Shown in pieces: positions 6,760-14,881 of a stretch of DNA of 64,000 nucleotides. The notes beneath the pieces are model-generated. The model did not search any database. It was not told the DNA's origin and saw only the letters and a list, made by a program, of their open reading frames with translations. Within the stretch, counting starts at the first letter, position 1; each line of letters starts with the position of its first letter. Origin of the DNA: Sphingomonas sp. Leaf32. Its GTDB lineage: Bacteria; Pseudomonadota; Alphaproteobacteria; Sphingomonadales; Sphingomonadaceae. The stretch is taken from NCBI RefSeq assembly GCF_001421765.1, contig NZ_LMLA01000007.1, positions 62,355-126,354 of the forward strand. The letters run 5' to 3'. The position numbers were made by a program, and so were the translations under genes.

Positions 6760-8599
6760 CTATACCGCGTCGTTCGCGGTCGCGCTGTCGGCGCGGCCGA
6801 TCCGGGGCATCCGCCGCATCTGGGCCGAGGGGAAGCTGTTGCGTGGGGCGGCGGGCGACTGGAAGACGCGCACCGGTTTCCGCTGGTATCCGGGCGACGA
6901 GGCGCAGATGCCCGACCCGCTGATCGCGAGCCTGGTCGGGATCGGGAACGCCCCGGCGCATCGCGGCATGGCCTATGCAGTGTTCGAGGATCTGGCGCTG
7001 GCCGATTTCGGCAATCGCATCCCGTCGCTGACCTTCGAGGTGGAGGCGGATGCCGCCCCGATGGCGGTCGGAACGATCGTCGCGGCGCTGGGCGGCGGGG
7101 CGATCCGCGCCGGGGCGGTGGGGCCGTTGCTGGCCGGCTATGCCGCCAGCGGCGAACGGGTGCGCGACGCGGTGGAGGCGATCGTCGAGCCGCTGGGCGG
7201 ATGGTATGCCGCCGAGGGCGACGGCATAGCGCTGCGCATCGGTGCGGGACCGGCGCGGATGCTGCCCGATACGGCACTGGCCGTAGAGGCGCCCGCCTGG
7301 CGCCGGCCGCCGGGCGTGCCGGCCGATGTCGCCATCGCCTATCACGATCCGGCGCGCGATTATCAGGCGGGGGTACAGCAGGTGGTGCGGCCCGGCGGGG
7401 CGGGGCGGATGCTGCGGATCGAGCTGCCCGCCGCGATGGATGCGGCGACAGCGGCCGGGATCGCCGCCGACCGGGCGGCGCGCGAGGGCGCGGCGCGCGA
7501 CGTGCGGACCGTGGCGCTCGACTGGCGGGCGATCGATGTCGCGCCGGGCGACCGGGTGACGCTGTCGGACGATCCGGGCCTGTGGCGGGTACGGCGGTCG
7601 CGGATCGAGGCGATGCGGATCACGCTGGAGCTGGTCCGGATCACGTCCGCCGGACAGGCCGGGCGTCCGGCGACGGGCACGGCGCAACTGGCGGCGGACG
7701 TGCTGACGGGCCGGACGGCGCTGCGGCTGGTCGAGCTGCCCGGCGAGGATGCGGGCGCGGTGCCATGGGTCGGCGTGGTGGCGGCCGGTACTGCACCGGG
7801 CTGGCGCCGCGCGACGCTGTCGGTCGGGAGCGATGCGGACGGGTGGCGCGAGATCGGCGACACCGCCGCCGCCGGCGTGTTCGGAACGGTGACGGTACCG
7901 CCTGCGCCGGGCAGCGCGCTGGTCGAGGATCGGGCATCGGCGGTCGAGGTCCTGCTGCTGCACGACGGCATGATGCTGGACGGCATCGATGCGGCGGCGG
8001 TGGACCGGGGCGGCAATGCGGCGCTGGTCGGCGACGAGATCATCCAGTTCGGATCGGCGGTACGGATCGGTCCGGCACGGTGGCTGCTGTCGCGATTGTG
8101 GCGGGGGCGACGCGCGACCGAGGCGGCGATGGCGACCCATCGCGCGGGCGAGCGGTTCGTGCTGCTCGACGCGGCGACTCTCCGCCGGATCGACGGCGTG
8201 GGCGTCGGGACCCCGGTCGGCGTAGTGGCGACCGGCATCGACGCGGCGGATGTCGCCACCGCGACCGTCACGCCGAACGGTGAATGGCTGGTCCCGCCGG
8301 CGCCGGTGCACCTGTCGATCACGACAGATGGCGACGGCCCGCTGCTGCGGTGGGTCCGCCGGACGCGGCTGTTCGTGCCGTGGCGTGACGGCGTGGACAT
8401 GCCGCTGGTCGAGGAGCGCGAGGCGTATCGGCTGAGCATCGTCGATGCGGCCGGCACGCTGCGGTCGTTCGAGCTGGCCGAGCCGCAATGGCGCCTGGCC
8501 GACGGGACCGGTCCGGTGACGATCGAGGTTCGCCAGATCGGGACCAACGGCCTCTCGCCCCCTGCAACCCTGTCCTATTCCCCGGAGACGTCGCGATGA
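6476..8599 (+). CDS. GTA megatron / tail tip protein (gp15-like)
   Basis: A 707-residue tail tip protein. The N-terminus has a hydrophobic glycine-rich stretch (LGGAVAGPAGAALGRIAGQA), then LRELQVQLSSYGTQISKLFGTMRVAGTVIWATDLRE, a hallmark of the GTA megatron family, and ARTTRYSYTASFAVAL. The middle resembles phage tail hub (gp27-like) modules and the C-terminus is beta-rich. It probably makes the tail tip contacting the recipient cell. It is much shorter than the ~1300-residue Rhodobacter capsulatus gp15, so C-terminal modules are missing. The start could be ATG 6476 or GTG 6470. The stop overlaps the DUF2793 start. Confidence 0.85.
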   Translation: MATMVLTTLGGAVAGPAGAALGRIAGQAVDGTVFGGPARQGPRLRELQVQLSSYGTQISKLFGTMRVAGTVIWATDLREAAATSGKGAARTTRYSYTASFAVALSARPIRGIRRIWAEGKLLRGAAGDWKTRTGFRWYPGDEAQMPDPLIASLVGIGNAPAHRGMAYAVFEDLALADFGNRIPSLTFEVEADAAPMAVGTIVAALGGGAIRAGAVGPLLAGYAASGERVRDAVEAIVEPLGGWYAAEGDGIALRIGAGPARMLPDTALAVEAPAWRRPPGVPADVAIAYHDPARDYQAGVQQVVRPGGAGRMLRIELPAAMDAATAAGIAADRAAREGAARDVRTVALDWRAIDVAPGDRVTLSDDPGLWRVRRSRIEAMRITLELVRITSAGQAGRPATGTAQLAADVLTGRTALRLVELPGEDAGAVPWVGVVAAGTAPGWRRATLSVGSDADGWREIGDTAAAGVFGTVTVPPAPGSALVEDRASAVEVLLLHDGMMLDGIDAAAVDRGGNAALVGDEIIQFGSAVRIGPARWLLSRLWRGRRATEAAMATHRAGERFVLLDAATLRRIDGVGVGTPVGVVATGIDAADVATATVTPNGEWLVPPAPVHLSITTDGDGPLLRWVRRTRLFVPWRDGVDMPLVEEREAYRLSIVDAAGTLRSFELAEPQWRLADGTGPVTIEVRQIGTNGLSPPATLSYSPETSR

Positions 8600-9096
8600 A
8601 CGAGTTGACCCACCGCCTTGCCCTGCCGCTGTTGCACAGTGCGCAGGCGCACAAGGAAATGGTGCATAACGAAGCGCTTATGCTGATCGACCTGCTGTTG
8701 CACGGATGCGTCTCCGGTGTCGCACTGGACGTGCCACCGGCCCAACCGGTGGTCGGGCAATGCTGGATCGTCGGTCCCGCGCCGAGCGGGGTATGGAGCG
8801 GGCGCACGGACCAGATCGCGGGGATGACTGATGGCGGCTGGCGTTTCGTCGTGCCGCGTGAGGGGATGCGGCTGTGGTGGATCGGCGGCGAAACGACCGT
8901 GGAGTTCCGCGGCGGTGCGTGGCGGCGCGGGGAGGTGCGGGCGCAGCGGATCATGGTCGACGGCGTGCCGGTCGTGGGCGCGCAACAGCCGGCGATCACG
9001 TCGCCCGTCGGCGGGACGACGCGCGACGAAGAGGCGCGGGCGACCCTTTCGGCGGTCCTATCCGCGCTCCGGGCGCATGGCCTGATCGCTGCCTGA
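8596..9096 (+). CDS. DUF2793 protein following the GTA cluster
   Basis: A 166-residue protein with the N-terminal LPLLHSAQAHKEMVHNEALMLID diagnostic of DUF2793. The rest is beta-rich with many Trp and Gly residues (GQCWIVGPAPSGVWSG, RLWWIGG). The family occurs at the end of phage and GTA tail operons, and I infer a fibre or receptor-contact role at the tail tip. It is translationally coupled to gp15 (ATGA). It is the last gene of the cluster: a 107-base gap with a new promoter follows. Confidence 0.85.
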   Translation: MNELTHRLALPLLHSAQAHKEMVHNEALMLIDLLLHGCVSGVALDVPPAQPVVGQCWIVGPAPSGVWSGRTDQIAGMTDGGWRFVVPREGMRLWWIGGETTVEFRGGAWRRGEVRAQRIMVDGVPVVGAQQPAITSPVGGTTRDEEARATLSAVLSALRAHGLIAA

Positions 9097-9134
9097 ATCC
9101 GTGATATTCCTGCAACACCACAGAATTTGTGCGC

Positions 9135-9163
9135 TTGCGTGGAAACTAACGCTTCGGTACTTG
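9135..9163 (+). promoter_or_regulatory. Possible sigma-70-type promoter of the OmpA gene
   Basis: TTGCGT and TACTTG are separated by 17 bases, 40 bases upstream of the OmpA start, in the only AT-richer stretch between the GTA cluster and the porin. The -10 match is poor, so this is a weak call. The gene itself has a good ribosome binding site (AAAGGGGAC) at 9190-9198. Confidence 0.3.
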
Positions 9164-9203
9164 GTTTGCGCTGTCCGTAGGACAACTGTGAAAGGGGACT
9201 AGA

Positions 9204-10322
9204 ATGCGGAAGCTTGCCGTCACATTGGCGCTCGCGACCACTGCGCTCGCAACTCCCGCCCTCGCCCGCGACAACGCGTGGTATGTGGGTGTGGAAGGCG
9301 GCGCGATGATCGTCGAAGACATCGATTACGATCTGACCACGCCGGCCGGTGGCGTCACCACCGTCGATAGCAACTATGGCTACGACGTTGGCGGCACCGT
9401 TGGTTACGACTTCGGCGCGCTGCGCGTCGAAGCCGAAGTTGCGTACAAGAGCGCAACCGTCGACGAACTGCGCACGACCGGTTCGATCGCGACCGGCCCG
9501 ACCACCTCGGTCGGTGCTGGCACCTATAGCGGCGGTGGCCGCACCTCGGCGCTGTCGTTCATGGCGAATGCCCTGCTCGACTTCGGTGACGACGACGCCA
9601 TCAGCGGCTTCGTCGGCGGCGGTGCCGGTGTCGCTCGCGTCAAGGCCAGCGACTATCGCGTGAACAACGCGTTCGCGGCACTCGACGATTCGGACACCGT
9701 GTTCGCATGGCAGGCTCTGGCGGGTATCCGCGCGCCGCTGAGCGAAAATGTCGACGTGTCGCTGAAGTATCGCTTCTTCAACGCCGATGACGTTCGCCTC
9801 GTGAACGTTCGTGGCGTTGGCTATGACGGTCGTTTCCGGTCGCACAGCCTGCTGGGTGGCCTGACCTTCAACTTCGGTGCGCCGACCCCGCCGCCGCCGC
9901 CGCCGCCGCCGGTCGAAACGCCGCCGCCGCCGCCGCCGCCGGTCGAAACGCCGCCGCCGCCGCCGGTCGTCTGCACGCCTGGGCCGTACATCGTGTTCTT
10001 CGAATGGGATAAGTCGGACGTCACGCCGGAAGCGGCTGGCATTCTCGACAACGCCATCTCGAACTACCAGTCGTGTGGCAACGCGCAGGTCATGCTGGCC
10101 GGTCACGCCGACCGTTCGGGTTCGGCTTCGTACAACGTCGGTCTGTCGCAGCGTCGCGCTGACTCGGTCCGTGCGTACATGGAAGGCCGTGGCATCTCGG
10201 GTGGTTCGATCTCGACCGAAGCGTTCGGTGAAGGCCGTCCGCGCGTCGAAACCGCCGACGGTGTTCGCGAACTGCAGAACCGTCGCGTGGAAATCACCTA
10301 CGGTCCGGGTTCGGGCATGTAA
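9204..10322 (+). CDS. OmpA-family outer membrane protein
   Basis: A 372-residue exported protein. The signal peptide (MRKLAVTLALATTALATPALA) is followed by an OmpA-type beta barrel (residues about 22-220, ending LLGGLTFNFG). A linker of three polyproline blocks separated by VET comes next (about 225-258), then a periplasmic OmpA domain (about 262-368) with NAQVMLAGHADRSGS and LSQRRADSVRAYM and the arginine-containing QNRRVEI, which binds peptidoglycan. It tethers outer membrane to cell wall and may be a porin. Codon choice leans to GGT, GTT, CGT and GAA, unlike the strongly GC-ending neighbours, suggesting high expression. A strong terminator follows. Confidence 0.93.
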   Translation: MRKLAVTLALATTALATPALARDNAWYVGVEGGAMIVEDIDYDLTTPAGGVTTVDSNYGYDVGGTVGYDFGALRVEAEVAYKSATVDELRTTGSIATGPTTSVGAGTYSGGGRTSALSFMANALLDFGDDDAISGFVGGGAGVARVKASDYRVNNAFAALDDSDTVFAWQALAGIRAPLSENVDVSLKYRFFNADDVRLVNVRGVGYDGRFRSHSLLGGLTFNFGAPTPPPPPPPPVETPPPPPPPVETPPPPPVVCTPGPYIVFFEWDKSDVTPEAAGILDNAISNYQSCGNAQVMLAGHADRSGSASYNVGLSQRRADSVRAYMEGRGISGGSISTEAFGEGRPRVETADGVRELQNRRVEITYGPGSGM

Positions 10323-10350
10323 TTCCACTTCTTCGGAAGTTGAATTTCGG

Positions 10351-10380
10351 AAGGGAGGTCGGGCAACCGGCCTCCCTTTT
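10351..10380 (+). terminator. Rho-independent terminator after the OmpA gene
   Basis: A 10-base stem (GGGAGGTCGG / CCGGCCTCCC, one G-T pair) with a GCAA tetraloop at 10353-10376 is followed by TTTTCGTTTG. It lies 30 bases after the porin stop and is the clearest terminator in the window. Confidence 0.9.
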
Positions 10381-10432
10381 CGTTTGTCGGCTGTCGGGCG
10401 ATGATGCTCGGGTATCGATCGGTGGAGTGATG

Positions 10433-11239
10433 ATGGAGCGGGACGTCCTTTGCGCACCGGTAGCTGTGCCGGCAGGGCTGGCGGAACAGGTCGCCGGTTA
10501 TCGCTGGTCGCGGGATCAGATCGGTGAGTCGGGCAGTGCCGTCTATCGTTTGTCGGGCCAGGCGGGGGCACCCGATCTCTTCCTGAAGCACGGGCAGGGT
10601 GACGCCGCCGGCGACGTTGTCGATGAAATGGTCCGGCTGCGCTGGCTGACAGGCCGGCTGGCGGTGCCGCATCTGGTCGGTTTCGTCGCGGCGGCGGACG
10701 ACGCCTGGCTGCTGACGGCGGCATTGGCGGGGGAAACCGCGTGGCAGGTGCTGGACCGCGCGCCTGGACAGCGGGAGCAGGTGGTCGATGTGCTGGCTGC
10801 CTTCCTGCGGACGCTGCACGCATTGCCGGTCGCGGCGTGTCCGTTCGATAGCGGTATCGAACGGCGGCTATGGCTTGCCCGCCAGCGGATCGACGCCGGG
10901 TTGGTCGACGAAGACGATTTTGACGACGTCCGCGCTAGATGGTCCGCGCAACAGGTGTGGGATGCGCTGCAAAATCATATGCCGATGACGCCCGATCCCG
11001 TCGTCACCCATGGCGATTTCTCGCTCGACAACATCCTGCTGCACGAAGGGCGGGTGACGGGCTGCATCGACCTTGGTCGCGTCGGCGTTGCCGATCGCTA
11101 TCAGGACCTGGCGATCCTATCCTCCAATTTGACGGAGTTTGGCGGTACGCTGCCTGCACGGCTTTTCACCCGTTATGGCATCGATGCGGTCGACCGGGCC
11201 AAGGTCGAGGTGCACTTGTTGCTCGATGAGCTGTTCTAA
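10433..11239 (+). CDS. APH(3')-like aminoglycoside phosphotransferase family protein
   Basis: A 268-residue kinase of the aminoglycoside 3'-phosphotransferase family, close to the usual family length. Visible motifs are the ATP-binding lysine region DLFLKHGQG, the catalytic loop THGDFSLDNILL (Asp near residue 195), the metal site CIDLGRVGVADRYQD (Asp near 213) and the family-typical ending RLFTRYGID...LLLDELF. Such enzymes phosphorylate the 3'-hydroxyl of kanamycin or neomycin, but chromosomal relatives may have other substrates. I chose the second of two adjacent ATGs because GTGGAG is then 5 bases upstream. It follows the porin terminator and has normal local base composition, so recent transfer is not obvious. 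Confidence 0.8.
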   Translation: MERDVLCAPVAVPAGLAEQVAGYRWSRDQIGESGSAVYRLSGQAGAPDLFLKHGQGDAAGDVVDEMVRLRWLTGRLAVPHLVGFVAAADDAWLLTAALAGETAWQVLDRAPGQREQVVDVLAAFLRTLHALPVAACPFDSGIERRLWLARQRIDAGLVDEDDFDDVRARWSAQQVWDALQNHMPMTPDPVVTHGDFSLDNILLHEGRVTGCIDLGRVGVADRYQDLAILSSNLTEFGGTLPARLFTRYGIDAVDRAKVEVHLLLDELF

Positions 11240-11348
11240 GGGTCGGAAACCATTGATGCGATGGTCGTGATCTGACTCACCTTCTGTTTCTCTAGAGTCG
11301 TGTTTGCTGCCGACGTCAGCTTCCGGTGCTGACCAACAAGTCTCAAAC

Positions 11349-12062
11349 TTAGGCCAGCAGCGAGAACGAATTACCGAAATTGTGGAGTAGGATCGGCAGG
11401 AGCAGGCTTCCCGTGCGCAGGCGCAGCCAGACGGCGATGAACGAAGGAATGGCGGTCAGCGCCATTGTCATGGGGTCGAAGTGGAAGCTGCCATGCGAAA
11501 AGCCTAAGGCGTGCGCCATCCCGAACAGGACGCATGATAACACAGCACCCCATCCCCAATCGACCCCAAGGAACCGCTTCCTGCCGGTGAATGCCTGATC
11601 GAGCGCGAACAGCAGGATACCCCGGTAGAAGGGTTCCTCCTCAAAACCCGGCATCGTCAGCTGAAAGGCGATTTCCTCGCCGCTGGCCTGCCCGCCGGGA
11701 AAGGCCACCGCGACCATGACGAAGAAGGCGCAATAGAGCGCCGCCACGGGCAACGCGGCCTTCAGGCTGCCGGGCGCCTGTGCGATCGTCAGGCCGACAC
11801 GACGCAAACCGAATGCAGGGGACAAGGCGATGGCAAGCGTTGTGGCGAGCGCCAGAAGCTTGCCTTGCCAGTTCCACTCGCCGCCGATCAGGTCAGACAG
11901 CGATCCGTAGGCGCGGGTAAGAAGCGCATCGTTGATCGCCACGAGCAGCGCCGCGATCAGCAGCCAGCGCACGGAGAAGCGTTGCCGATCGGTGCATCCC
12001 ACCAGTGTGCCCAGGATGAGGAGAAGCCCCACCGTTCCTCCCAAGCCGATCAGTCCGTTCAT
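11349..12062 (-). CDS. CPBP-family intramembrane glutamic endopeptidase
   Basis: A 237-residue membrane protein with about seven hydrophobic segments. The CPBP (Abi/Rce1-like) active-site motifs are present: FEEEPFYRGILL (EExxxR) in one helix, FGMAHALGF with the second-site His, and LLHNFGNS in the last helix. Members cleave membrane-associated peptides or prenylated proteins, and in bacteria take part in bacteriocin immunity or processing. It lies 82 bases downstream of a membrane-anchored AraC regulator on the same strand and may be co-transcribed with it; substrate unknown. Confidence 0.85.
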   Translation of the reverse strand: MNGLIGLGGTVGLLLILGTLVGCTDRQRFSVRWLLIAALLVAINDALLTRAYGSLSDLIGGEWNWQGKLLALATTLAIALSPAFGLRRVGLTIAQAPGSLKAALPVAALYCAFFVMVAVAFPGGQASGEEIAFQLTMPGFEEEPFYRGILLFALDQAFTGRKRFLGVDWGWGAVLSCVLFGMAHALGFSHGSFHFDPMTMALTAIPSFIAVWLRLRTGSLLLPILLHNFGNSFSLLA

Positions 12063-12144
12063 GCGCCTGCTTTCGTCGTCTGCAATGAAGACCTGCTATC
12101 TTTGCATCAGCGGATTGCCCTCTCAAAAGTGGGCATTTCGTTCC

Positions 12145-13242
12145 TCACAACCCGGCATTTACCAGATGCGTGGCGTTCGATCCGTCCTGGTGCGCAGCGG
12201 CCCGGTAGTCGCTGGGGGTGCGCCCTTCGACTGCCCTAAAGGCACGGTTGAAGCTGGCGAGCGAGGCAAAACCGCTATCGAGCGCGACGGTGATGAGTTT
12301 GTCGTCCCGATCCCGATCGCTCAGCAATCGACGCGCCTCCGTCACCCGATACTGGTTCAGGAACGTGCGGAAATGATCGTAGCCCAGCTCGTGGTTAATG
12401 AGCGTTCGTACGGTACGTTCCGACGCTCCCATGCGCTCGACGAAAGTTGCAAAGGTCAGTTCGGGATCGAGGAACACGCGATCCGTTTCCATCAGATCGG
12501 AGAGCCGGCGATGCAATTCGCCGGCATGGCGGCGGCCGGCTTGGGGCGCTGCTTCCGCTGGCGATGATGCTTCATCGGTGACGCCGAACGGCAGCAGGTC
12601 GGGGCGCACGATCAGCAGCTTGCCGGCCAGCCACACGGCAAAGGTGAGCGCCATCGCGTTCTGGGTAATGGCGAACGCGAGCGGACGCCATGCGAAACCG
12701 AACAGCGCATCCGCCGCCAGATCGACGAACAGCATTCCGCCAAGCAGGACCGCGACCATGATCCGAGCGTCATGGCGTTGCGGGATCAGGTCGCCCCGAC
12801 GTTCGGCCAGCAGCCGCCAGACCAGATGGCCGACGATCGCAAAGCCCAGAGCCACCAGCAGGAACGACAGCCCCTTGCCCGCAAGCACGTCGCCGAGCAG
12901 CCCGCGATCCAGACCGGCGATGGCGGCCCAAGCTATGCCAACAATCAGCACGCCGCCGCCCAATCTGAACCGGCTATCGAAGCAGGACAGACAGAACCAC
13001 CACAAGAAGATGACGGCAAAGCCGCTCACGGTATGAGCGGCGGCCCCGATCGTGTCGGTCGGGACGAGCGTTGGTAACGGCGTGTTGCCGATCACGAAGC
13101 CGGCAAGGCATATCGCCAAGGGAGCGAACAGAACGGCGGGCAAGCCAACCTGCTTCCGTGCGCCGAACAGGAGCCATGCCAGCAGAAGGATCGCGGCGAC
13201 AGCACCCGCCCGGATCGCGGCGTCAAGTTGGCCTATGTTCAT
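12145..13242 (-). CDS. Membrane-anchored AraC-family transcriptional regulator
   Basis: A 365-residue protein with six to seven transmembrane segments in the first ~220 residues (for example AGAVAAILLLAWLLFG, FAVIFLWWFCLSCF). A C-terminal AraC-type double helix-turn-helix follows (about 255-350; FATFVERMGASERTVRTLIN and ITVALDSGFASLASFNRAFRAVEGRTPSDYR). It probably senses a signal at the membrane and acts on DNA directly. I chose ATG 13242; the frame extends to a TTG at 13308 with no ribosome site. It lies between an S12-like serine hydrolase and a CPBP protease on the same strand. A second regulator of the same design is at 14882. Confidence 0.85.
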   Translation of the reverse strand: MNIGQLDAAIRAGAVAAILLLAWLLFGARKQVGLPAVLFAPLAICLAGFVIGNTPLPTLVPTDTIGAAAHTVSGFAVIFLWWFCLSCFDSRFRLGGGVLIVGIAWAAIAGLDRGLLGDVLAGKGLSFLLVALGFAIVGHLVWRLLAERRGDLIPQRHDARIMVAVLLGGMLFVDLAADALFGFAWRPLAFAITQNAMALTFAVWLAGKLLIVRPDLLPFGVTDEASSPAEAAPQAGRRHAGELHRRLSDLMETDRVFLDPELTFATFVERMGASERTVRTLINHELGYDHFRTFLNQYRVTEARRLLSDRDRDDKLITVALDSGFASLASFNRAFRAVEGRTPSDYRAAAHQDGSNATHLVNAGL

Positions 13243-13425
13243 TCCGGCACGATACGGAAAGGCTTGGCGGTAGACCACAGGGTGAGGGCCGGTGGCGGTC
13301 TCGATCAACTGCTACAATGGGAAAGCCCCTGACCATCCAGATTGCCGCTTCACGACGGGAAGCCGTCGGAAGCGGCCTAACGGCAATGCGCTGTTGCTCG
13401 GCGGTCGTCATGCCGCATGGTCCTG

Positions 13426-14511
13426 TCAGGTCATCTGCCCGCAGAGGAAGGCGATCAGCCGCGGGTCGCTGCCGGTGCGTTCGAGGATAGGTATGATGAC
13501 CCGCCATCCATTGTCGCTATTGGTCAGGATGACGATCCCGTCACCGTCCGCGCGATTTATCGCTGCGAAGGTGAACGCCCCGGCATCCTTGCCGGTGTGG
13601 AGCATCGTCGTCCCGCCGGGGAAGCCGAGGAGCTGCCAGCCCAGGCCGAAGCCGGTCCATGGCGGACAAGTGGTCGCCTTCGCTCCGGCGCACACCCCGG
13701 GCGTCAGGTCGGCGTGCGATCTGCTGCGCTCTGACGCGACGAAAGCGGCCATGCCCCGGTCGTTGCGGACTTCGATCAGGAAGCGGGCATAATCGCGCGC
13801 CGTCGCATGGGCCAGGTCGGCGGCATTGAAGCGCGTCACCGGCGCGACGGGCAGCGGTTTGCCTTCTTCGTCATGGGGCATGGCGAGGGGCGCCGTCGCA
13901 CCTTGCGCAGAGACATAACCCGATGCACGCATATGGGCCGGGGCGAATAACCAACGCTTCGCCAGCGCCTCGAACGACTGCCCGGTGCGACGTTCGGCGT
14001 AGCGCGCCGCATATTGATACCCCTCGCCCGAATACCCCGTGGTCGTGCCGGGATCATGATCGAAGGCCAGTCCCTTCGCATCGCGCCAGTTCGGCAACCC
14101 GGTGCGGTGGCTCAGCGCCATGCGGACCGTCAGCTTCGCCCGCCGAGGATCGCGCGCCAGATCGGGGTCGCTCCAATAGCGATCCATCGGCTCGTCGAGC
14201 GACAGCCTGCCGGCCGACACCAGCCGCAGGATGATCTCCGCCGTCAGCGGCTTCGTCAGCGATGCGAGGTTGTAGGGCGTGGCGACGGTCGCGGGTCGGT
14301 GCGGGCCAGCCATGCCCCATGCACCCGTCGAGACGATCCGTCCGTTGCGGATCAAGGCGACCGACGCGCTCTCCACATGCTGTTCCCGGAGGATCGTGGT
14401 CATATCCGGCAACGAGGCATGTGGTCTGGCTTCTGCCATCGACGCGTACGCCAGCGTCGCCATCATGGCGCCAGCAACGATCCGTCCCGGCACATTAGCT
14501 GTATTGCTCAT
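13426..14511 (-). CDS. Exported serine hydrolase, beta-lactamase/S12 family
   Basis: A 361-residue protein of the class C beta-lactamase/D-alanyl-D-alanine carboxypeptidase fold. It has an N-terminal signal segment (IVAGAMMATLAYASMAEA) and the catalytic SxxK as SLTK (residues 84-87 in NLASLTKPLT). The second motif is a Tyr-based YSGEGYQY, and the third is HTGKDAG near the C-terminus. Such proteins range from peptidases and esterases to beta-lactamases; nothing here proves drug hydrolysis. The start is ATG 14511; a TTG two codons earlier is less likely. It precedes the AraC/CPBP genes on the same strand, with a 183-base gap. Confidence 0.85.
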   Translation of the reverse strand: MSNTANVPGRIVAGAMMATLAYASMAEARPHASLPDMTTILREQHVESASVALIRNGRIVSTGAWGMAGPHRPATVATPYNLASLTKPLTAEIILRLVSAGRLSLDEPMDRYWSDPDLARDPRRAKLTVRMALSHRTGLPNWRDAKGLAFDHDPGTTTGYSGEGYQYAARYAERRTGQSFEALAKRWLFAPAHMRASGYVSAQGATAPLAMPHDEEGKPLPVAPVTRFNAADLAHATARDYARFLIEVRNDRGMAAFVASERSRSHADLTPGVCAGAKATTCPPWTGFGLGWQLLGFPGGTTMLHTGKDAGAFTFAAINRADGDGIVILTNSDNGWRVIIPILERTGSDPRLIAFLCGQMT

Positions 14512-14881
14512 GTGCAACAGTTAGCGAGGTCGACCCGTAGCAGCAACCTAGGGCTGATCGACATTCACCGGTCTATCTTCACCCCGGACGTGTTCCGGGG
14601 TCCATTTCGCCGCAATCGCGGTTTCTAGAGGCTCACACAGTACCGATTGCCGCGCCGTAGACCCCGGAACACGTCCGGGGTGACGAAATAGAATGTGAAT
14701 GTCGACCCGCTCTGGATCGTCTCGATCCCGATCGCCGTTCGTTGGCCAAGTAGCCCGACACCGTTCAAGGCCACGGGTAACTCTCGCAGAGCGAACGGAT
14801 TGGCTGAAAAACCGGTTGCAGACAGCCAAGGTCCAGCGATCGCTGGCTGCGACGGAACGCAAGAAATGCTAGCGGTCGGCG
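14512..14881. other. 370-base gene-free spacer between divergent genes
   Basis: This spacer separates the serine hydrolase from the divergent second AraC regulator and must carry both promoters. Its left half holds an inverted pair of REP-like palindromes (listed separately). The right half, 14690-14880, shows no convincing coding frame and no promoter I can defend. Confidence 0.6.
14580..14685. repeat. Inverted pair of REP-like palindromes (REPIN-like)
   Basis: Two copies of the palindrome CACCCCGGACGTGTTCCGGGG face each other: 14580-14603 on the plus strand and 14660-14685 as its reverse complement (GACCCCGGAACACGTCCGGGG then TGACG). About 56 bases separate them. The same stem family occurs singly at 19121-19146, 36676-36702, 51341-51367 and 57941-57969. 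Confidence 0.8.

Noticed and set aside
2457..8488. Very long open frames (1118 and 1208 codons) on the minus strand across the GTA cluster
   Set aside because: They are Arg/Pro/His-rich mirror images of well-supported GTA genes, lack ribosome sites and show no domain; GC-rich DNA produces such frames.
1..9096. Ordinary temperate prophage
   Set aside because: Gene order and families (gp5-gp15 plus DUF2793) are those of a gene transfer agent; no integrase, attachment site, lysis or replication genes are seen in the window, although the left part is missing.
9888..9966. Tandem CCGCCG repeats suspected as a microsatellite or CRISPR-like array
   Set aside because: They encode the polyproline linker of the OmpA protein in frame; no spacer structure.
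13426..14511. Class C beta-lactamase
   Set aside because: SxxK is present, but the second and third motifs differ from AmpC and this fold includes many non-lactamase hydrolases; called only as a serine hydrolase.
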